A stretch of 64,000 bases of DNA, taken from positions 29,594,792 through 29,658,791 of the forward strand of contig JAOWCC010001501.1 of assembly GCA_030867875.1 (NCBI GenBank), in the 5' to 3' direction. The position numbers were made by a program, and so were the translations under genes. Every line of letters starts with the position of its first letter. Positions within the stretch are counted from its first letter, which is position 1. This document shows positions 22,501-37,500 of the stretch, piece by piece. The notes under the pieces were generated by a model. The model saw only the letters and a program-made list of their open reading frames with translations, was not told where the DNA came from and made no database searches. This stretch comes from Actinernus sp. WN-2022 (taxonomy: Eukaryota > Cnidaria > Anthozoa > Actiniaria > Actinernidae).

Positions 22501-25500
22501 GCGAACGGGAAGGGGTTTTTGAGCCGATTTTCAACGCATCGAAATTGGTGAAAATAAAAGAAACGATAAAAAGTATCCAAAACAAATGCGCTTTTCTCCA
22601 AAGTGTTGGGTCAACCGATCACTGTTATAGCTCTTGTTTTTAAGTCATTTATCCTTTGAAATAATATTGCATGCCTACGTACATTTGATGCATTGTTTTG
22701 TTCAGTTACATGTTTCGTATTGGCCGGTTTCGACCGGTTCAGTACTCAAAGGCTTTAGTTAGTGTTGTTTTTCGCATTCCGCATTGAAATTCGTTGAAAG
22801 TCGATTAAAAATTCATAAATATACTTAGCGTTTTTGCCTTTTCAGTTCTCACCTCTCAACTGGGTGGGATCATACTTTAACTGTTAGTCAAGATGGCGGA
22901 TACTACTCAAAATACACGACCAAGATGATTATTTAATCCCTGGTACGAGGTTGCACGAATTTACCTTCATTCCAACGCAAAGCCTGGAGAAGGGGGTTCC
23001 CCAGTAAGTTGGCAGCTTCGTTTCCTCATCGTTGAACCCAGTCTTTCCGCCATTAGTATTGTAATCACCTGTGTTTCCCCAGTAGGCTGAACCCCAGTGG
23101 AACGTCCGCTAAAAAATAGAAAAAAGACGGTCATGTCGTTAATAAATGGAATATGGTTCTCCATGTTTTGTACAAAAACAAGAGCCTCCTATGAGGCTAT
23201 ACTCGTGCCTGTGACAAGGCAGGTTCATGATCAGTTCAGTTTAGACCCCTACTCTTCCCTCTTCTAACCGCAGGAAACAACGTTTCGCATCTTTTCTTTT
23301 ATGAGGAGTCTATATTGTATAACGTTTATTGGAGAACCAATCAATGCTCTGATTGAAAATATCGAACGTGTTGTCATAACAACTAATCACCGAACCAAGG
23401 TGTTATTTATATCTGCAAAGGAGAATACATGCACACGTCTCACTTAAATTGGACGCAGTGCTTGCTTGATCGAGAGTTCACAAGATCAAGTGTTATTTGA
23501 GAGAAGTCAACGTTAATTTACATCCACACCGCGGCAAAACGGTATGCTCCGCTGGCCAAAAGAACGAAGGCTCTGCTATCAAATACAAATTACCGAGGGT
23601 TTCAACTTTTTTAGTAAATAATTTTATAACTTAGTAAACTCACAGTGAATTACAAATTACAGTCTTAGGCTTAGCTTTTAAGTAGTTTTCTTATTTTTTG
23701 ACAAAACAGTTCACAAATGAATGCTTTTAAGCAGAAATTTTAAAATCACGGATATGTGCCTGTTGTTTCATTTCAGTTTTCGCGGGAAACTGGGGGCGGC
23801 CGCGCGCCGACAATAAATAGCAAACACGCATGCGCGTAACGTTTTGCCGCGGTGTGATTTACATCTAGCCTGCAAATACAGCAGTCTCGCATCAGGAGCC
23901 ACAATCAAAACGCGTCCCCCGAGAGAGACGTCCGCGATTCGAGGCCAAAAATGCCATACTGATGACGTTATGCGGCAAGGATCTGGTCGCGTTATTTGAT
24001 TGGCTTGTATATAATAATACAATACAAACTTTATTCACACTTCACAGTTATTTACAAAGTTAACAGGAAAATTATATTTAGAGTTTAGAAAAAGTGGTAG
24101 GGAATAAAAGTTGTAAATAGGCTAAATATATAATAGAGGAAATGTCTAGCATCTAAATTAACCGTGAGGTTTTCGAGTTAGACACTAGTATAATATGTGT
24201 ATACTAGCCAATCAAATGAAGTGAAGTGTCATCGGTAGTTTAAGTGGCTTGCCCTTGCCTAGGGACAGTTCATTTTTTTATCAGGAGGGGGGGGGGGGGG
24301 GGGGGGGTTGGGCTGGTACGATTTTGTACTTTGCTTGGACACAATGACATGGCCCCCTCCCTTCATCTACCCCCTCCCCCTCCCGCCATATACAAAAGGA
24401 AATTTAGAAAATCCTATGGTTATCGTATACCACAATTTCTGCCCAATATTTTATTGCCTTTTTTCAGAAGCAGGACCATACCCAGACAGAAAATGTAGTC
24501 GAGGCAAGACTTGCGAACGCCATCACTAGGGGGATAGGGGGATTCAACAAAACATATTTTTTATCGTTAATTATTGTAAACTTTAATGGCTGCGAGAATG
24601 AAAGAACCTCCAGAATAAGTCTTGCCCTTGTAGTGTCAGAAAAATACCTCTCGTAAGAAAAAGGCGTTTCTCAAACTTCATATCAAACAATTTATTGATA
24701 AAAGTGTCGTTCCTGAGAGCTCCCTGTGATATCCCATATATGGTCAATATATTCCATATTTGGAAAGCAGGACGGATCTTCGAATACTAGAACACGTTCA
24801 GGAAGTGTAGCGAGCCGGCAGAAGAGAGGCGGATACAACGTATACGTAGGCTACAGGAAGTGCGATTAAAAAAATCGATAGCGAAATTTGAAAAGGATGA
24901 GCGTATGCCTCACTAGTATCTAGTCAGGCCCAAATATTACTCTGAACGACACCAAATGTTTGATATGTCATGCGAGCTCTCAACAACTGCTCTCTGGAAC
25001 CAAAACTTACTGACATAAAGCTGTGATATGTTGTTCACTAAGAAACGTGCAGAACTCAATACGTAATAATTATAATATAGGAAGAAAAGGATGCGGCGTT
25101 GGTGTTCTCATTCACTGTCCTTATGTAGTTTTCTAGCGAAATAACTTTTTTTTCAGAGTTGTTAAATGCACACTGCAAACATATAATCTGGTGGGTAACT
25201 GTCTTTAATACTTGTATTGAGGAACTTAACGTTATAACATAATACTTAAGTGTGCTTTATCTGAACTACTTTAAAATACAATTAGTTCAGTCTGCATGTG
25301 TTAAGTATAACAGCAGGATTTCTCACCGAATTCCCATTTATCTTCATGACCATTGTCCAGGGTCCCGCTCCACATCCCGGCAGCGCGCTCATGTGGCAAT
25401 AGGCCTGGAAACGACGTCCACTTACAGTCAGCGTGTAGGCCTTGCTTTGAGTCACCCAGCTGAGGAGATATGAATGGCAAACATGTATTATTTAAAGCGC

Positions 25501-28500
25501 TGTGTCATGGTTTTGCATGAGCATGTCTGGAATCAATGTTCGATTGGTGGCTGTTAATTGACTTCGAAAGGATATGGATTATTTTCCTTGAAAACTATTG
25601 GACTCTTAATGTTTTGGTGCATTTTTTGTCATTTTTGCACGCTTTACCTACCCCTCCGAAAATAATTTACCTCGGAGCCTCATGTTGAAACCTCTGTGTG
25701 CGACAAGTGAAGCATATATCGAAATTAAAGTGGTCTATTCGCCTCTGTTCCTTTGTTTTCAACGTCGCGAGGGAAAAATTGCATAACACATCCATTACCG
25801 ATAACGGTGATATCGATGTGGGATGAATTAGTTTCTCACACGGCTACCGCACCGACGCATCAGACTGCAATACTCTATTTACCTTTTCACTTCTTTCGAT
25901 CGTTATTCTTTTTATAAAGGAACTTTTATTGACCAAAAGAATACATTAATCTTTCCATAATTTCCTGTAATTCTTTATTTCTAAGAGGAAAACGTGATTT
26001 ACATCGACAGGGACAACAAGCGAGTCCTGATAACGAGACATGATCAGATAGAAAGAGCAAAAATAGAAATTTAGGCCCCCTAATCGTGCGGGCGTAGATC
26101 TAGACTAGAACGAGACATGTGAGAAAGGTCAAGACGAAACGAGAACTAGGCATGTACAGCATGTACGTGACTTGAAAATATCGGATGTGTTTACTGCCCA
26201 ATATTCAATTATACATGTAGCGATTGGGAAAGTGAAGTTGGGGATGCAACTTCGTTCACAAATCAGGCGATAATTCGAGGTGTTGTTATTTAACACTGTA
26301 CTGATTTAAAGTACCGGCTTCGTTGGAAAGGCAAAGGTTTAGAGTTTCGGTGCACGGCTCTACTGAGAAGTGTTACCCACTTACGTGATATACTTCAGAT
26401 TTGCGGCATTTTATGAGCAAACGGCTCTTCACTTATATTGTTTAAAGGTTAGTCCTCAGAATCATTGTAATGTTTTTATCTCCATGCAGTCCTGAAAGTC
26501 TTGCTGCCAAAAGTACCAAAGCCCAGCTCGGATCGGAGTCCAAGTTCCGGCGATAACCGTTATTTCTTTCCTATAACTTGAGGTGCAGTCAAAATATTTC
26601 ATTCGCAAGGAAAGTAGAGACTCTTCAAATTCTCCCAAACGATGCTTGAGACATGATAACAAGCTAGCTAACAAGAGTATTTATTTGCTCCTCGATTGTA
26701 AAAGTCGCACTCATTCTCGAATCTAAAGCCTAAAGCGGCCTACCCTTCTAATCCGCCGCTGTTGAAACAACATTCTCACGGTTTTCTGAGAAGAGTACAT
26801 TAAAACAAGAGACCCTGAGTGGCCTTAACTCGGGCCACCTATAGCATGTACTGCATGGAGTTCTAGCATAATTTTGTGTCAACATGGTTTGTGCTAGAGT
26901 AGCCAGAGAATTGGTTCTCTACTGATGCTCTTGTCTGTCAAATGTCAATGTGCAAATGCCCCATGAATTCCGGGGAGGGGATTAGGTTAGGGTTATGGTA
27001 TTCCCCCGGGGGGGGGGGGGGGGGGGGTTGGAAATGATAGAGCCATAATACACACACAGCACTGTGCATGTACATTTCAGCCACAATTTCCTTCAATTCT
27101 GTAGTTTAATATTACTTTCTTTTCAATATTATTGTTCCTTGAGGGTCGTTAGAATTACAAAAGAACTTGGTATGGGTGTTGTTGATTGAAGTGCAATGGT
27201 TATATGAGTAGTCTGCACGGTGATGAAAATTAATCTTGCTGCGACCCCAATGATGTAAAAAAATGAGTGGACATTGCATGTTTCTTTGTGGCCTGCCATT
27301 ATAAGTTTCAGTCTCCTTCAAGATCTCAAGAATGTTTATAAGGCCTGGTTCATTTAATAGAAAATAGATTTACGTTAAAAAATGTTTTCTTACAGAAATA
27401 AAAGTTTAAACAAAATCTAATTACATCATAATACTAATATCAACTTCCTTAAATTTGTTAAGTGGATGGTTGTCGTATCACGTGATCGATGACGTCATAA
27501 TTATATAAAATCGTTTAAGTGAAATGCGGCTGCGACGATAACATATGAATATAAAGTAACCCTGCTAAAACATTACTCCTCCCGCAGTGTTTCAGACCAC
27601 GCTTAGAAAACATGACTATCATGTAAAGGTAAGGAGATATTAAGGGTACAAAAAGTTACGTGACCTATTTTGCATATGTTCGCCTTAATTACTCGTTAAC
27701 GAAACATTGTAGTCATCTTTTCTAAGCTGATTTAGGTAAAAGGCTTCAACCTTAACTAAACATATCCACTCATCATCCTAGCTGTTTTAAACTCGGAGCC
27801 GCGTTTTTGATTTACTGATTTCGTGTTCTAAGTCACGTGACAGAGCACGTGACACGTTTTACTACACACAAACCACTTAAGGTAGTCAAGAATGGCGATA
27901 CCTATTATTGTGAGAAACTTGGCGTACTTACCATACTCGGCTGTGCTGAAATAACGAAAACAGTTTTTACCCGAAATGCGATCCCTGAACCAGGCCTTAA
28001 CATGCTTGAGATGTAGAAAATGAGCACTAGCACAGTGGCAGCTCACTAATACTAGAAAATGGTGGTCTGTAGTTTACGACCTCAATCGAAAATATTGTAT
28101 TGAGAATTTAGCCTGAATTTCAGGCGTCTCCACTGGGTTGTTAATAATTGAGAATTACAAATAGATGACTTTATTTCACATGTAGAATGACATTACCAAA
28201 CTATTCACAATGAATAGCAACATTATGTGGAATTTGTTGTTCTAAATTGCTTGATTTCTCATAGTCGTACTGCACCTGATATAATTACAATGCATCAAAT
28301 TTGAGTGAATTACACTACTCTATACATAATATCATTATGTCAGTTCTAAAAAAAAAACATTAAATACACTGTAGAATGCCTAAACCAAGAGATAATAATC
28401 AAATACAAAGAGGTACAGGCCAGATGTAAATAGACCCGGGAAATAGAACAAAATAAAACCAGTGTCAATTAAACACGCCACAGATAAATATGCGATTTCC

Positions 28501-31500
28501 ACATCAGAGTCATTTATCGTTCGTTTGAAAAAATCTTCATTTCGGATTACTTACTCAGTTTATACTCACTCACTGCATCCTGGATTTTCGTTCCCGAATT
28601 TATAAACATTTAAATACATGTGCATGGGGGGCGAAACGACTGTAATTCTTTTAAAAGGACCCTGTAAGTCAGAGAACTGAGAAATCGGGTTATTTCTACC
28701 ATACTTTCGAGAGGTTAATAACAATAAATAACAACACAACGACAGTCAATTGGTATAAAGGTTATCATGTTCAGATTAGCGGCTACTTACATTTACAAGC
28801 TGTTGTCTTTATAGTCAGTGTTGATCGCAGAGCAGACTGTCACGAGTTTATCTTAAAGCATGTCGCATAATATGTGATAAATTCCCGTCCAAAGCCCGTG
28901 AAACACCTCTCAGCTTTAGAAAAGACAAAAATCTTGGTATTGCACTTGAAGGAACCTTTGGTTTACAAAAAAAAAAAAAGCCACTCGCCGCCATCTTGAA
29001 AAACATGGAAATGTTGTTCACTGTTCACGTGACCAGCACAGTGCAATCTGATTGGTACGGTGGCGAAAAGAACTTTCAAAGAAGGTGCAATCTGATTGGT
29101 TAACGGCGCAAAATCTCGACATAAAAAAATAAAACTTGCATTTTCTGACTCCAGCCGGCCAAAGGCCTGGCCCGAGTAATTAGTAAGAACGCCAAGCTAG
29201 CGACAGGAAACGCTCCCTGTTCAAAAGACACGTACACGACCGAACGGTAACCGGAAGTAAAACCGTGTTACATTTAAATAATCAGATATTTCAATGTGGG
29301 GAGCCAGGCTATATTTGAACGAGGGAAGAATGGAGCAAGGACAAAAATGGAAGGAGGGGATCGAGGGGAGGGTAAGGCGAAACTTGCCTGACCAGCAAGG
29401 ATGTGATCAGTTTTGAAAACGCTTCCTAATTAGTTATGTATGCCTTGAGCGGTACATATTTTATGGTTACCCGCGCTTATAGCATGTAGGCCTCAGAAAA
29501 TGTACGTTTTCTCCAAACTTAACCGAGATCTTACGTAACACTAAAACGGACGCAATACACTTTAATACAGTCCGAGTACATGCTGAAAACGCGAGCCCTT
29601 AGATCGAATGATGGTCATATCCGTAGTAATCATACGATAGCAAAACAACCACAGCACCTACCTTGCATGAGCTTTGATGGCTTTACAGGAAGAAAGGTTT
29701 TCTGGACAAAAAGAAACGAAAATTGTAAGACATACTCAATGGAGTGAAGCCAGTAAAGACCTGTAATGTGCCTATTATTATTTATATATGGACGAGTGTT
29801 TTACTGAGAAATAAACCATTCATAAAAACTATAAAACTCCGGCTCTAAAGCTTTTCTCGTCTGCAACGAAGACTGAGACAAGAAAACCAGATGAAACTCC
29901 CCAGAACCGCTTAGAAAGACCACGAAGAAATACTGACAGTGAGTAAAATGAATAGATAAGAGTTCTTAGAGTAGTTTAATTGTCCATATAATAAAAAGAA
30001 GATAATAATAATAATATTAATAATAACTATGTTTAGACAGGGTGCCCACATATCTCCGAGGAGTTTTTCAATGGGGCCCTGCGTAACATAACTAATAAGG
30101 TAAAATTAATAACAATGATGCGTAAAAATTGATAAAAATGTATATACAATAAGAAATCTAAAAAGTTAAATGTGCTTTAAAATTGGCTAATGAGTTCGAA
30201 TCTCGTATTTCGGATGGGAGGGAATTCCGCTCGTCGAAAGCCTGATAAAAAATGCTTTTCCCACTTTGTTCTTGCTTGTTTAAGATGGGCATTGTTTCTC
30301 TGCCTAGTGTTATGATTATGTACATCTTTATTTAATAAAATATTAAAATCAAAGTCAATTTGACTGTTCATAAGTTTGTAAACTAGTGTACATCTGTGTG
30401 CTCGCCGCCGTTGACTAAGCGTCTTCCAGCCCAAAGTCTGGAGGGCTTCTGTTGAGGACGAGAAAGGGGAGGCGTCTAAAATCACTTTAGCAGCCTTGTT
30501 CTGGACTATTTGTAGACTAGGCATGATGGTAACATTGTCTTTATCCCCCCATACGATATCAGCGTAATCTAAAATTGGCAATATCAGGGCATTATATAGA
30601 GTTAAACGGGCTCGCCGGGGTAGTAAATGTCTAATACGTCTTAAAAGCCCAATGCGTTGATTGGCCTTTGATAATAGTGTCAACATGATCGGACCAAGTC
30701 ATGGTTTGATTAATAGTGACTCCTAAATATTTGATTGTATTGGTCCGATCAAGTGTGACACTATCTATAATAAGCGAGACACTACCACAAGACTTTAACT
30801 TGTAAGCACTTCCAATGAACATAAAGTTCGACTTTTTGATGTTCAGATCGAGTCAAAGGATTGTCATTAAACCAATTTGCAACATTGGCTAAATCACTAT
30901 TTATAGCTTCATTTCGATATCCTTGGGAGATAACGAGGAGTAATATATAACAGTGTCGTCGGCGTACATGGAAACTTCACACGACTTGAGACAGTTTGGT
31001 AAACTACTGATGTAAATAAGAAACATCAAAGGGCCGAGTATACTGTTCTTACGGCACCCCGACGGGACGTGATTACAAGATGAATGATTGTTGTCGACAA
31101 CTGTGACTTGGCAGTCTGTTTGACAAATAGGAGTCGAACCAATCAGTGACGTGATCTGAGAGGCCAATAGATTTGAGCTTGGAAAAGAGCAGTTTATGAT
31201 CGACAGTGTCGAACGCCTTGGACAAATCCAAGAACGTTTGACGAGTGAGCGCAGCGAACGGGTGAAAAGTTTTCGCCGATTCGAGAGGATAAACTTCATA
31301 TTTTCAAACCACCGTGTAAATTGTTGCTGATGGTGTAACTAGGACTGAGCCGAAAACGATTTCAGAAACTATGAATTTACATTTTTCTACTATTGGACTA
31401 AAATTAGCCAATCAGCTGAAGTCAAGATTAGGATGCGGCATATCTGATCGCCACACTTTACCGATAACGGGCCTGGAGCCAAGTTTGTTTTTCAATCAAT

Positions 31501-34500
31501 TACGTTGTTTGTTTTAAAGCGGCTGAAGGAACTTAAGACCAACAAAGCTATTGGGTTAGATCGGATTAGTGCAAGATTGCTTAAAGACACTGATCTGGAG
31601 TCATAACTACATCTCTCACATGCTTATTTAATCGCTCTCTTAAATACGGAACCTTCCCAGATGTCTGGAATATGGGTAAAGTTTCTGCTTTATTCAAGAG
31701 TGGTATATAGCCATACCGATGTAAATAATTATCGTTCGATTACTGTACTATCAACAATAAGCAAGATTCTCGAAAAAGCAGTTCACATGCACTGAAGTTT
31801 ATGCATGATATCCTGAATAAGAATAACCTTTTGACGTGTAAGAAATTTGGATTTAGGGAGAAGCTGTTAACGAAACACTGACCAGTACCAATACTATCTT
31901 TGTTACTGGACAATTTTAACCCTTTTTTTCCACAAGCTTGGAATAGCATCAATAACGGCAAAATATTGCAGGAAGTTAGCTTTTACATTATAAGTTCGGT
32001 TAAACTGTTCAAAAGACATAAACGAAAGCCCATCATCATTCATTAAATCTTTAACATATTTTATCCCACAGTTAAGCCAGTTTTTATAGTATATAGACTT
32101 CTTTCTAATCTTTATAAATCTGTTATTCCATATATTATTTCATTTTTTATTTCTTCCGCATTATTTACTTCATAATTCGTTAATTATTGCCAATATACTA
32201 AAATACTTCTATAGAACTCTGAAAGTTGAGTAATATCAATAAGTTTTACATCAAAATTGCATTCAAAAAATAACTATTTACCCAATCTTTCAAGGCCTAT
32301 CAAAGGAATATGCTTCCAAGTATTCTCTCCAGGCGAAAGCAATCTCTTTATCCAAGTTAGTTTTAAAGATTTATTAATAATATGAAAATCAGGCATATAA
32401 AGCCTCCTTTATCATAATTTCCAATCATTGTTGATTTTTTAAATCTTAGCTGGTTTTCTATCCCACGCAAATCTATCAATCAACTTATTTATTTCAATAA
32501 TTAAGTGTTGAGGTATAACTAACATAGAGGTATTATAAATCAACTTAGATAAAGCAAGCGTTTTTAGTATTATTCCTTTACCATATAAAGTTAAATGTCG
32601 ATTCGACCAAATATTTAACAAATTCTTAATTGAAGTTATCTTCTTATTAAAATTTTCCTGTTCTAAAATTGAAGAGTCATGCGAGAATGTAATTCCAAGC
32701 GAATGTACACTAGCTAGGCTTTGGCCAATTGATGCCGAAAAGATTACAGTGGTCTTATCTAGTTTTCTCTGAGCCAAGCCAGAAACGTTTTATTTAAATT
32801 AATCGACAGACCAGAGCAATCTGAAAAAAGAGAGAAAAGGCCCAGGAGTTTTTCAGCTGATTGGAAATTTGCTAAGAAAACAGTAGTATCGTCCGCACAT
32901 TGCGTTAACTTGTAATTGATATGATTAATTTGAATGCCTTCTATAACATCATTTTCTCTAATAGAAATAGCTAATAATTATATTGCAATCACAAAAAGCA
33001 CTCCTGAAAGAGGGCAACCTTGTCTTACGCCTTTTTCCAACTTAAAAAAGTTTGTTGCGAAACCATTATTGATTACACAGCTTTGTACGTTTCTATAAAA
33101 TACTTTTATCCAATTTTTAATGTCAGGACCAAATTTAAAAATTTCAATATATAGCTTTAAATAGATAATTCCAATCGATAGTGTCGAATGCTTTTTTGAA
33201 ATCTATAAACATAGCCAAACCTGGAATATTTAAAAAATCTGTATGGTCAAACTGATATTAAACGGATATTTTGACCAATAAAACGATTCTTTACATATCC
33301 TGTTTGATCACCATGTATAATACTTGGCAAAACCTTGGCTATTCTCATAGATATAGCTTTAGTTGCAATCTTGTAATCAACATTCAGAAGGGAAATAGGG
33401 CGCCAATTATCGAGAAATAAAACGTCCCTTTTTTTCTTTGGAATTTGGGTAAATATTCCTTGTTTTTGCGAAATAGACAATTCACCTTTTTGAAAGGCAA
33501 AATTTAATGATTGGGTAAGATCTTTACCAATAAGATTCCAAAATTTTAAATAAAACTCAACAGAAAGACCATCACTTCCAGGCGTCTTATTTTTTGCGCA
33601 TTGTTTTCAGATGCTATGGCATTCCGTTACTGTGAGCAGTCCCTCACAAGAGTTTTCTTCATTTACCGTTAATTTAGGTATCTTTTCTGATGAAAAAAAA
33701 ACAGGAAAATTTTGGATCATCTAAACTTGTAACACTTGTATTGTTGTATAATGTGTGATAGAAACGCTCTAATTCATCTAAAATATCGTTTGAGTCAGTT
33801 AGAGAACAATTATTTCCTACTTTTAATTGAGTAATATGTTTATACAATGCTGTCGTTTCTCTAAATTCAAAAAATACTTTGTGTTACGTTCTCCTTGCTC
33901 ATGCCAACGAATCCTGCTTCCTGTTATAGCTCCATCTGTGTTATTTCGTGAAATGTTATCTAATTTAAGTTTTATTACTCGGGCTGCCTGTGGCAGCGCC
34001 GAGTCTTAAAATGCAAGTCGTTATTATTATTATTTTTTATCATTGGTGTCAGACGGCTTCTGCGCATGCGTTAAAGGTCAAATTCGAACCAATCAGATTG
34101 CACTGTGCTGGTCACGCAAACAAAGGTTAGATTTCCTCAGGCGCGCTCAGATAAGAAAATTCAAAGCTCAGACTAGGCGAGACAAGGAGATATCAATTTC
34201 AAATAGTCATTGTCAGAAATCTATTCCATCGTGGGCAATGATGCAATACAACCTAAATGTGGGTCAGGTCCATGTTTTACGACAGAATAACCAGAGTCTT
34301 TCTACTGGATTCGGAGAGCTCGAGACATTATACAAGTCTGCTAATATGGGGAAAACTGAAACAAAACATGAACTTTGACGGCAGAAACCCTCATATTTGA
34401 GCCAAGCGGAATATTTACATGATCCGCTAAGATTTTTACAAATCTAATTAGTTAAGCAGATGTACGCAGTGTATGCCAACTGAAATGCTGTGCTCGTTTT

Positions 34501-37500
34501 GTGGTTACGGCTCAGTGGGGGTCATGACAAAGTGCGAGTCAGCGAGTCAGCGAGTCAGGGTGCGAGTCAGCGAGTCAGGGTCAAATTAATCAAATTTACA
34601 GTTTTGATAGAATATTATATACACTTTAGCAATGTTTTCGTAATTAAATTGATTGCAAAATAAACAATTGTTGTGACAGTTATAAAATACAGGCTCCATA
34701 CAAGCGTGATCGGTTATTTAAATCTGAAAAATGTCGGGTCTGTACAATGTGCGAGCCAGCGAGGCTTGCGAGCCATGCAAAAAAAAAAAATTAATCCAAA
34801 ACAAAATTTATCCAGACAAATCAAAGTTCAATCGATTCTTTCTTGTACTGATGATGAAACACTCATACAAATCCTTATTCAGTTGACCGGGGGATAGGGA
34901 AAGTGCGAGTTGAAAAGTGCGTGTTGCGAGTTGAAATGTTACAGGAAAAAATGGCGGGAAAAAGACATGATCTGTCGCAGTGCAGAGTGGAAATTTCGAA
35001 GATCGGCTGAATAAAGTCCAAGAGAATTTGACTTTCTTAACGATTAACGATAAAAAGCAAGCATTCTTTTTTACGACCTTTCGGAATCAGTATTCTCCAG
35101 ATACAGAACCGAAATGAACATACCGAAATAAACAGAACAGAGATTAAAGAGCCGAGAAGTTTAGAACTGAGCGAACTGGAGAACAGAGTCTGAACTGAAC
35201 CCGGAAACACGATAAAAGATTAAAGCGTTGCCGCTTGTGGGGTCGTGTATAATACTAAAATAAACTAGTTAACTATATTCAAATTTTACATTAAGTTATT
35301 AATCATCTATTTTAAAACTAATAATTCAGTAATATTTATAATAATCGTTCTTGTGAGGGGCAGTTTGCGGTGATTCAGCTCCAAAATCTAAATTATGCAG
35401 GGCCTGTGATTTACTGGCCATACTGGTAAAGTTCTTTACATTAGAGGTCTCCGTTAAGTCTGGAGTGAGCAGGTTCCACACAATTGCCGCTCTATGTGCT
35501 ATCGAATTCTTCATGTAATAGCTATTGAAGCGTGGCACTATAACCCTGTTTCTGTCACGTAAATTTTGCGTTCTGTCATTCTTAACTAGAATATGGTCCA
35601 TAGAAGCGGGAGTGCACTCATAGCAAATTTTATATGCTAGTGTAGCTAACCTGATTAGATATGAACCAAGAAAACTGAGCTGAGTGCATGAATAGAATAA
35701 ATAGAACTGGAGACCGAACCCAATGTTGAAACTGTTTGACGTCCACACACAAATAATTTGAGAAAATTGAACTGACCGAAACCGAACAGAATTTTATGAA
35801 TCGAATATACAGAACTGAATAAACTACTTTTCGGATTGCAAAAACAATTTATCGAACTGCAAGTGACATGAACGAACTAGTAGGATAAAGAAGAAAAGTA
35901 TTAAACCGAAAAAAAGTGAGAGAACAAGAAAAACGAGCGAAACTGAACTCTGAGAGGAAATTAATTATAAAATTGGCCGGACCCTTGTGGAAACATCAAC
36001 AAAGGGTGACTTTTTTCGAGTCTCGCTGGAAAGTAGATGGAAACAACGGTTGTCACGGAAACGATGATTGTTATAGGTTTTAGTTTATTTAGAAGTCGCA
36101 TGCGTGTTACAGAACTGTTGATGTTTCATGAGTTTAGCGCTATGGATTCAGAAACGTACTGAAATACGGCTACGATACATTTACGTAGAGCGGCTATAAT
36201 CGAATGTATACTGGAACAAGAGCCCACTGGGCTTTCACTGCATCAATGCAGCCAGACACTCTTTAAGGTGAGCACACACCAGGAGACATTTTGCATGTCC
36301 CCTAGTGTATGTCCCACCTTTATGGAGGAAGGGGTACTCCCATAAAGAAATTGTTTTCAGTGTCCAAGGGAGGAGGACTTCCTCAAGATGCACATTTTTT
36401 TCGTCGCTGGAAGAATCAGAGATAGAAGAAAGAGAATAGTTAAACTAAGTAATAAATTGAACTGAAATCTGATTGCAATCGAAATATTGTAAATTAGAAA
36501 GGACTTAGCTCTGAATAACTGTGAGGGTAAAGAGAACAAAATAAACGTCCAGCGAGGTATACGCTGGTTCAGAAGGGGGAGTCCACGTTTCGTCGACAGC
36601 TGACTCGGAGTTCCTGTATACGTAAAATTTGATTTTTTTCCATCTCAAAAAGCATTTACAGGAACTCTAATCTCAGCTTTCTTACTTTTTCTTGCAACTC
36701 GCATTTTTCAACTCGCATCACTCCCATTCTCCAGTTGACCGACAACCGGTAAGCAAAGCACACACTGGCGGAAGCTGTATTACTTACCTTCTCGCATTCA
36801 TTTGCAACCAAAACCCAAGCGGTAACTCGAGCCACCGACATAAAATCCGCTGAGCCAACAGCTAACAGGTATAATATCAATAGCGCAAGCAAAGCTTTTG
36901 GCAACAGCTGGTTACATGGTACAACGTGTCGTACCAAGCATTTTGGCCGAGTGTTTACACCCCTAAATTTGGTCCGCGGACCCAAACGTTTTCGGCACGA
37001 CACGTATTTTTGTCGTGTACATATATATATGAACATTTCTGGGTCCGCGGACGTCTCGGTGCGCTTGGGTGGAGAGCCGTGCTTGAGAATTATAGCAAGT
37101 CTACAATAATTATTACCTCAAATAAAGATTTTCAAACATAACAAAGGTATATTGGTTAATAAGAGTTTTATTATATGGCTATTTTGAAATCTAAAATAAA
37201 AGGTAAAGGCAGGGAATTTCTTTTAAATTTGCATTGCTATACAGCGCGTGCAACACTCAAATGGCTTCTCCAGTACTTTTACTGAATACAAGAAACTACG
37301 CTTGGGATTTTCAAAACGATAGAGAGTATCGTTGTTTTTAGGCATGAAATCTAACAAGAGCAAAGCCTAAGCAAAAAGAGTTTTCAAAAGTGAACAGTGT
37401 TCATTTAAAATGAGAAATCGAACATCTTTCATCACTTTAAAAGCGGCGCGGCAGTAATTCAAACCTGTCGCTATTTGTGTCCAGACTGGGAATCCACCAG

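Larger units (their letters stand above)
19505..22964 (-). other. Intron 6 of the host gene
   Basis: 3.46 kb between terminal exon and exon 6. It holds hairpin elements at 19841-19965 and 22127-22280, a MITE at 20263-20713 and another at 21134-21417. No additional exon seen. Confidence 0.7.
23109..25326 (-). other. Intron 5 of the host gene
   Basis: 2.2 kb. Contains a structured terminal motif at 23179, a LINE 3' end at 24010-24200, a 21-G tract at 24287-24307 and the second MITE copy at 24680-24966. Confidence 0.7.
25460..29661 (-). other. Intron 4 of the host gene
   Basis: 4.2 kb. Includes a dispersed repeat at 26805-26950, a 20-G tract at 27008-27027, a TIR element at 27322-28013 and a repeat ending in the ACTCGGGC motif at about 28870-29170. 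No further exon is needed or seen. Confidence 0.7.

Noticed and set aside
34043..34378. 111-aa plus-strand ORF
   Set aside because: Starts in a known repeat end, no motif, no splice context.
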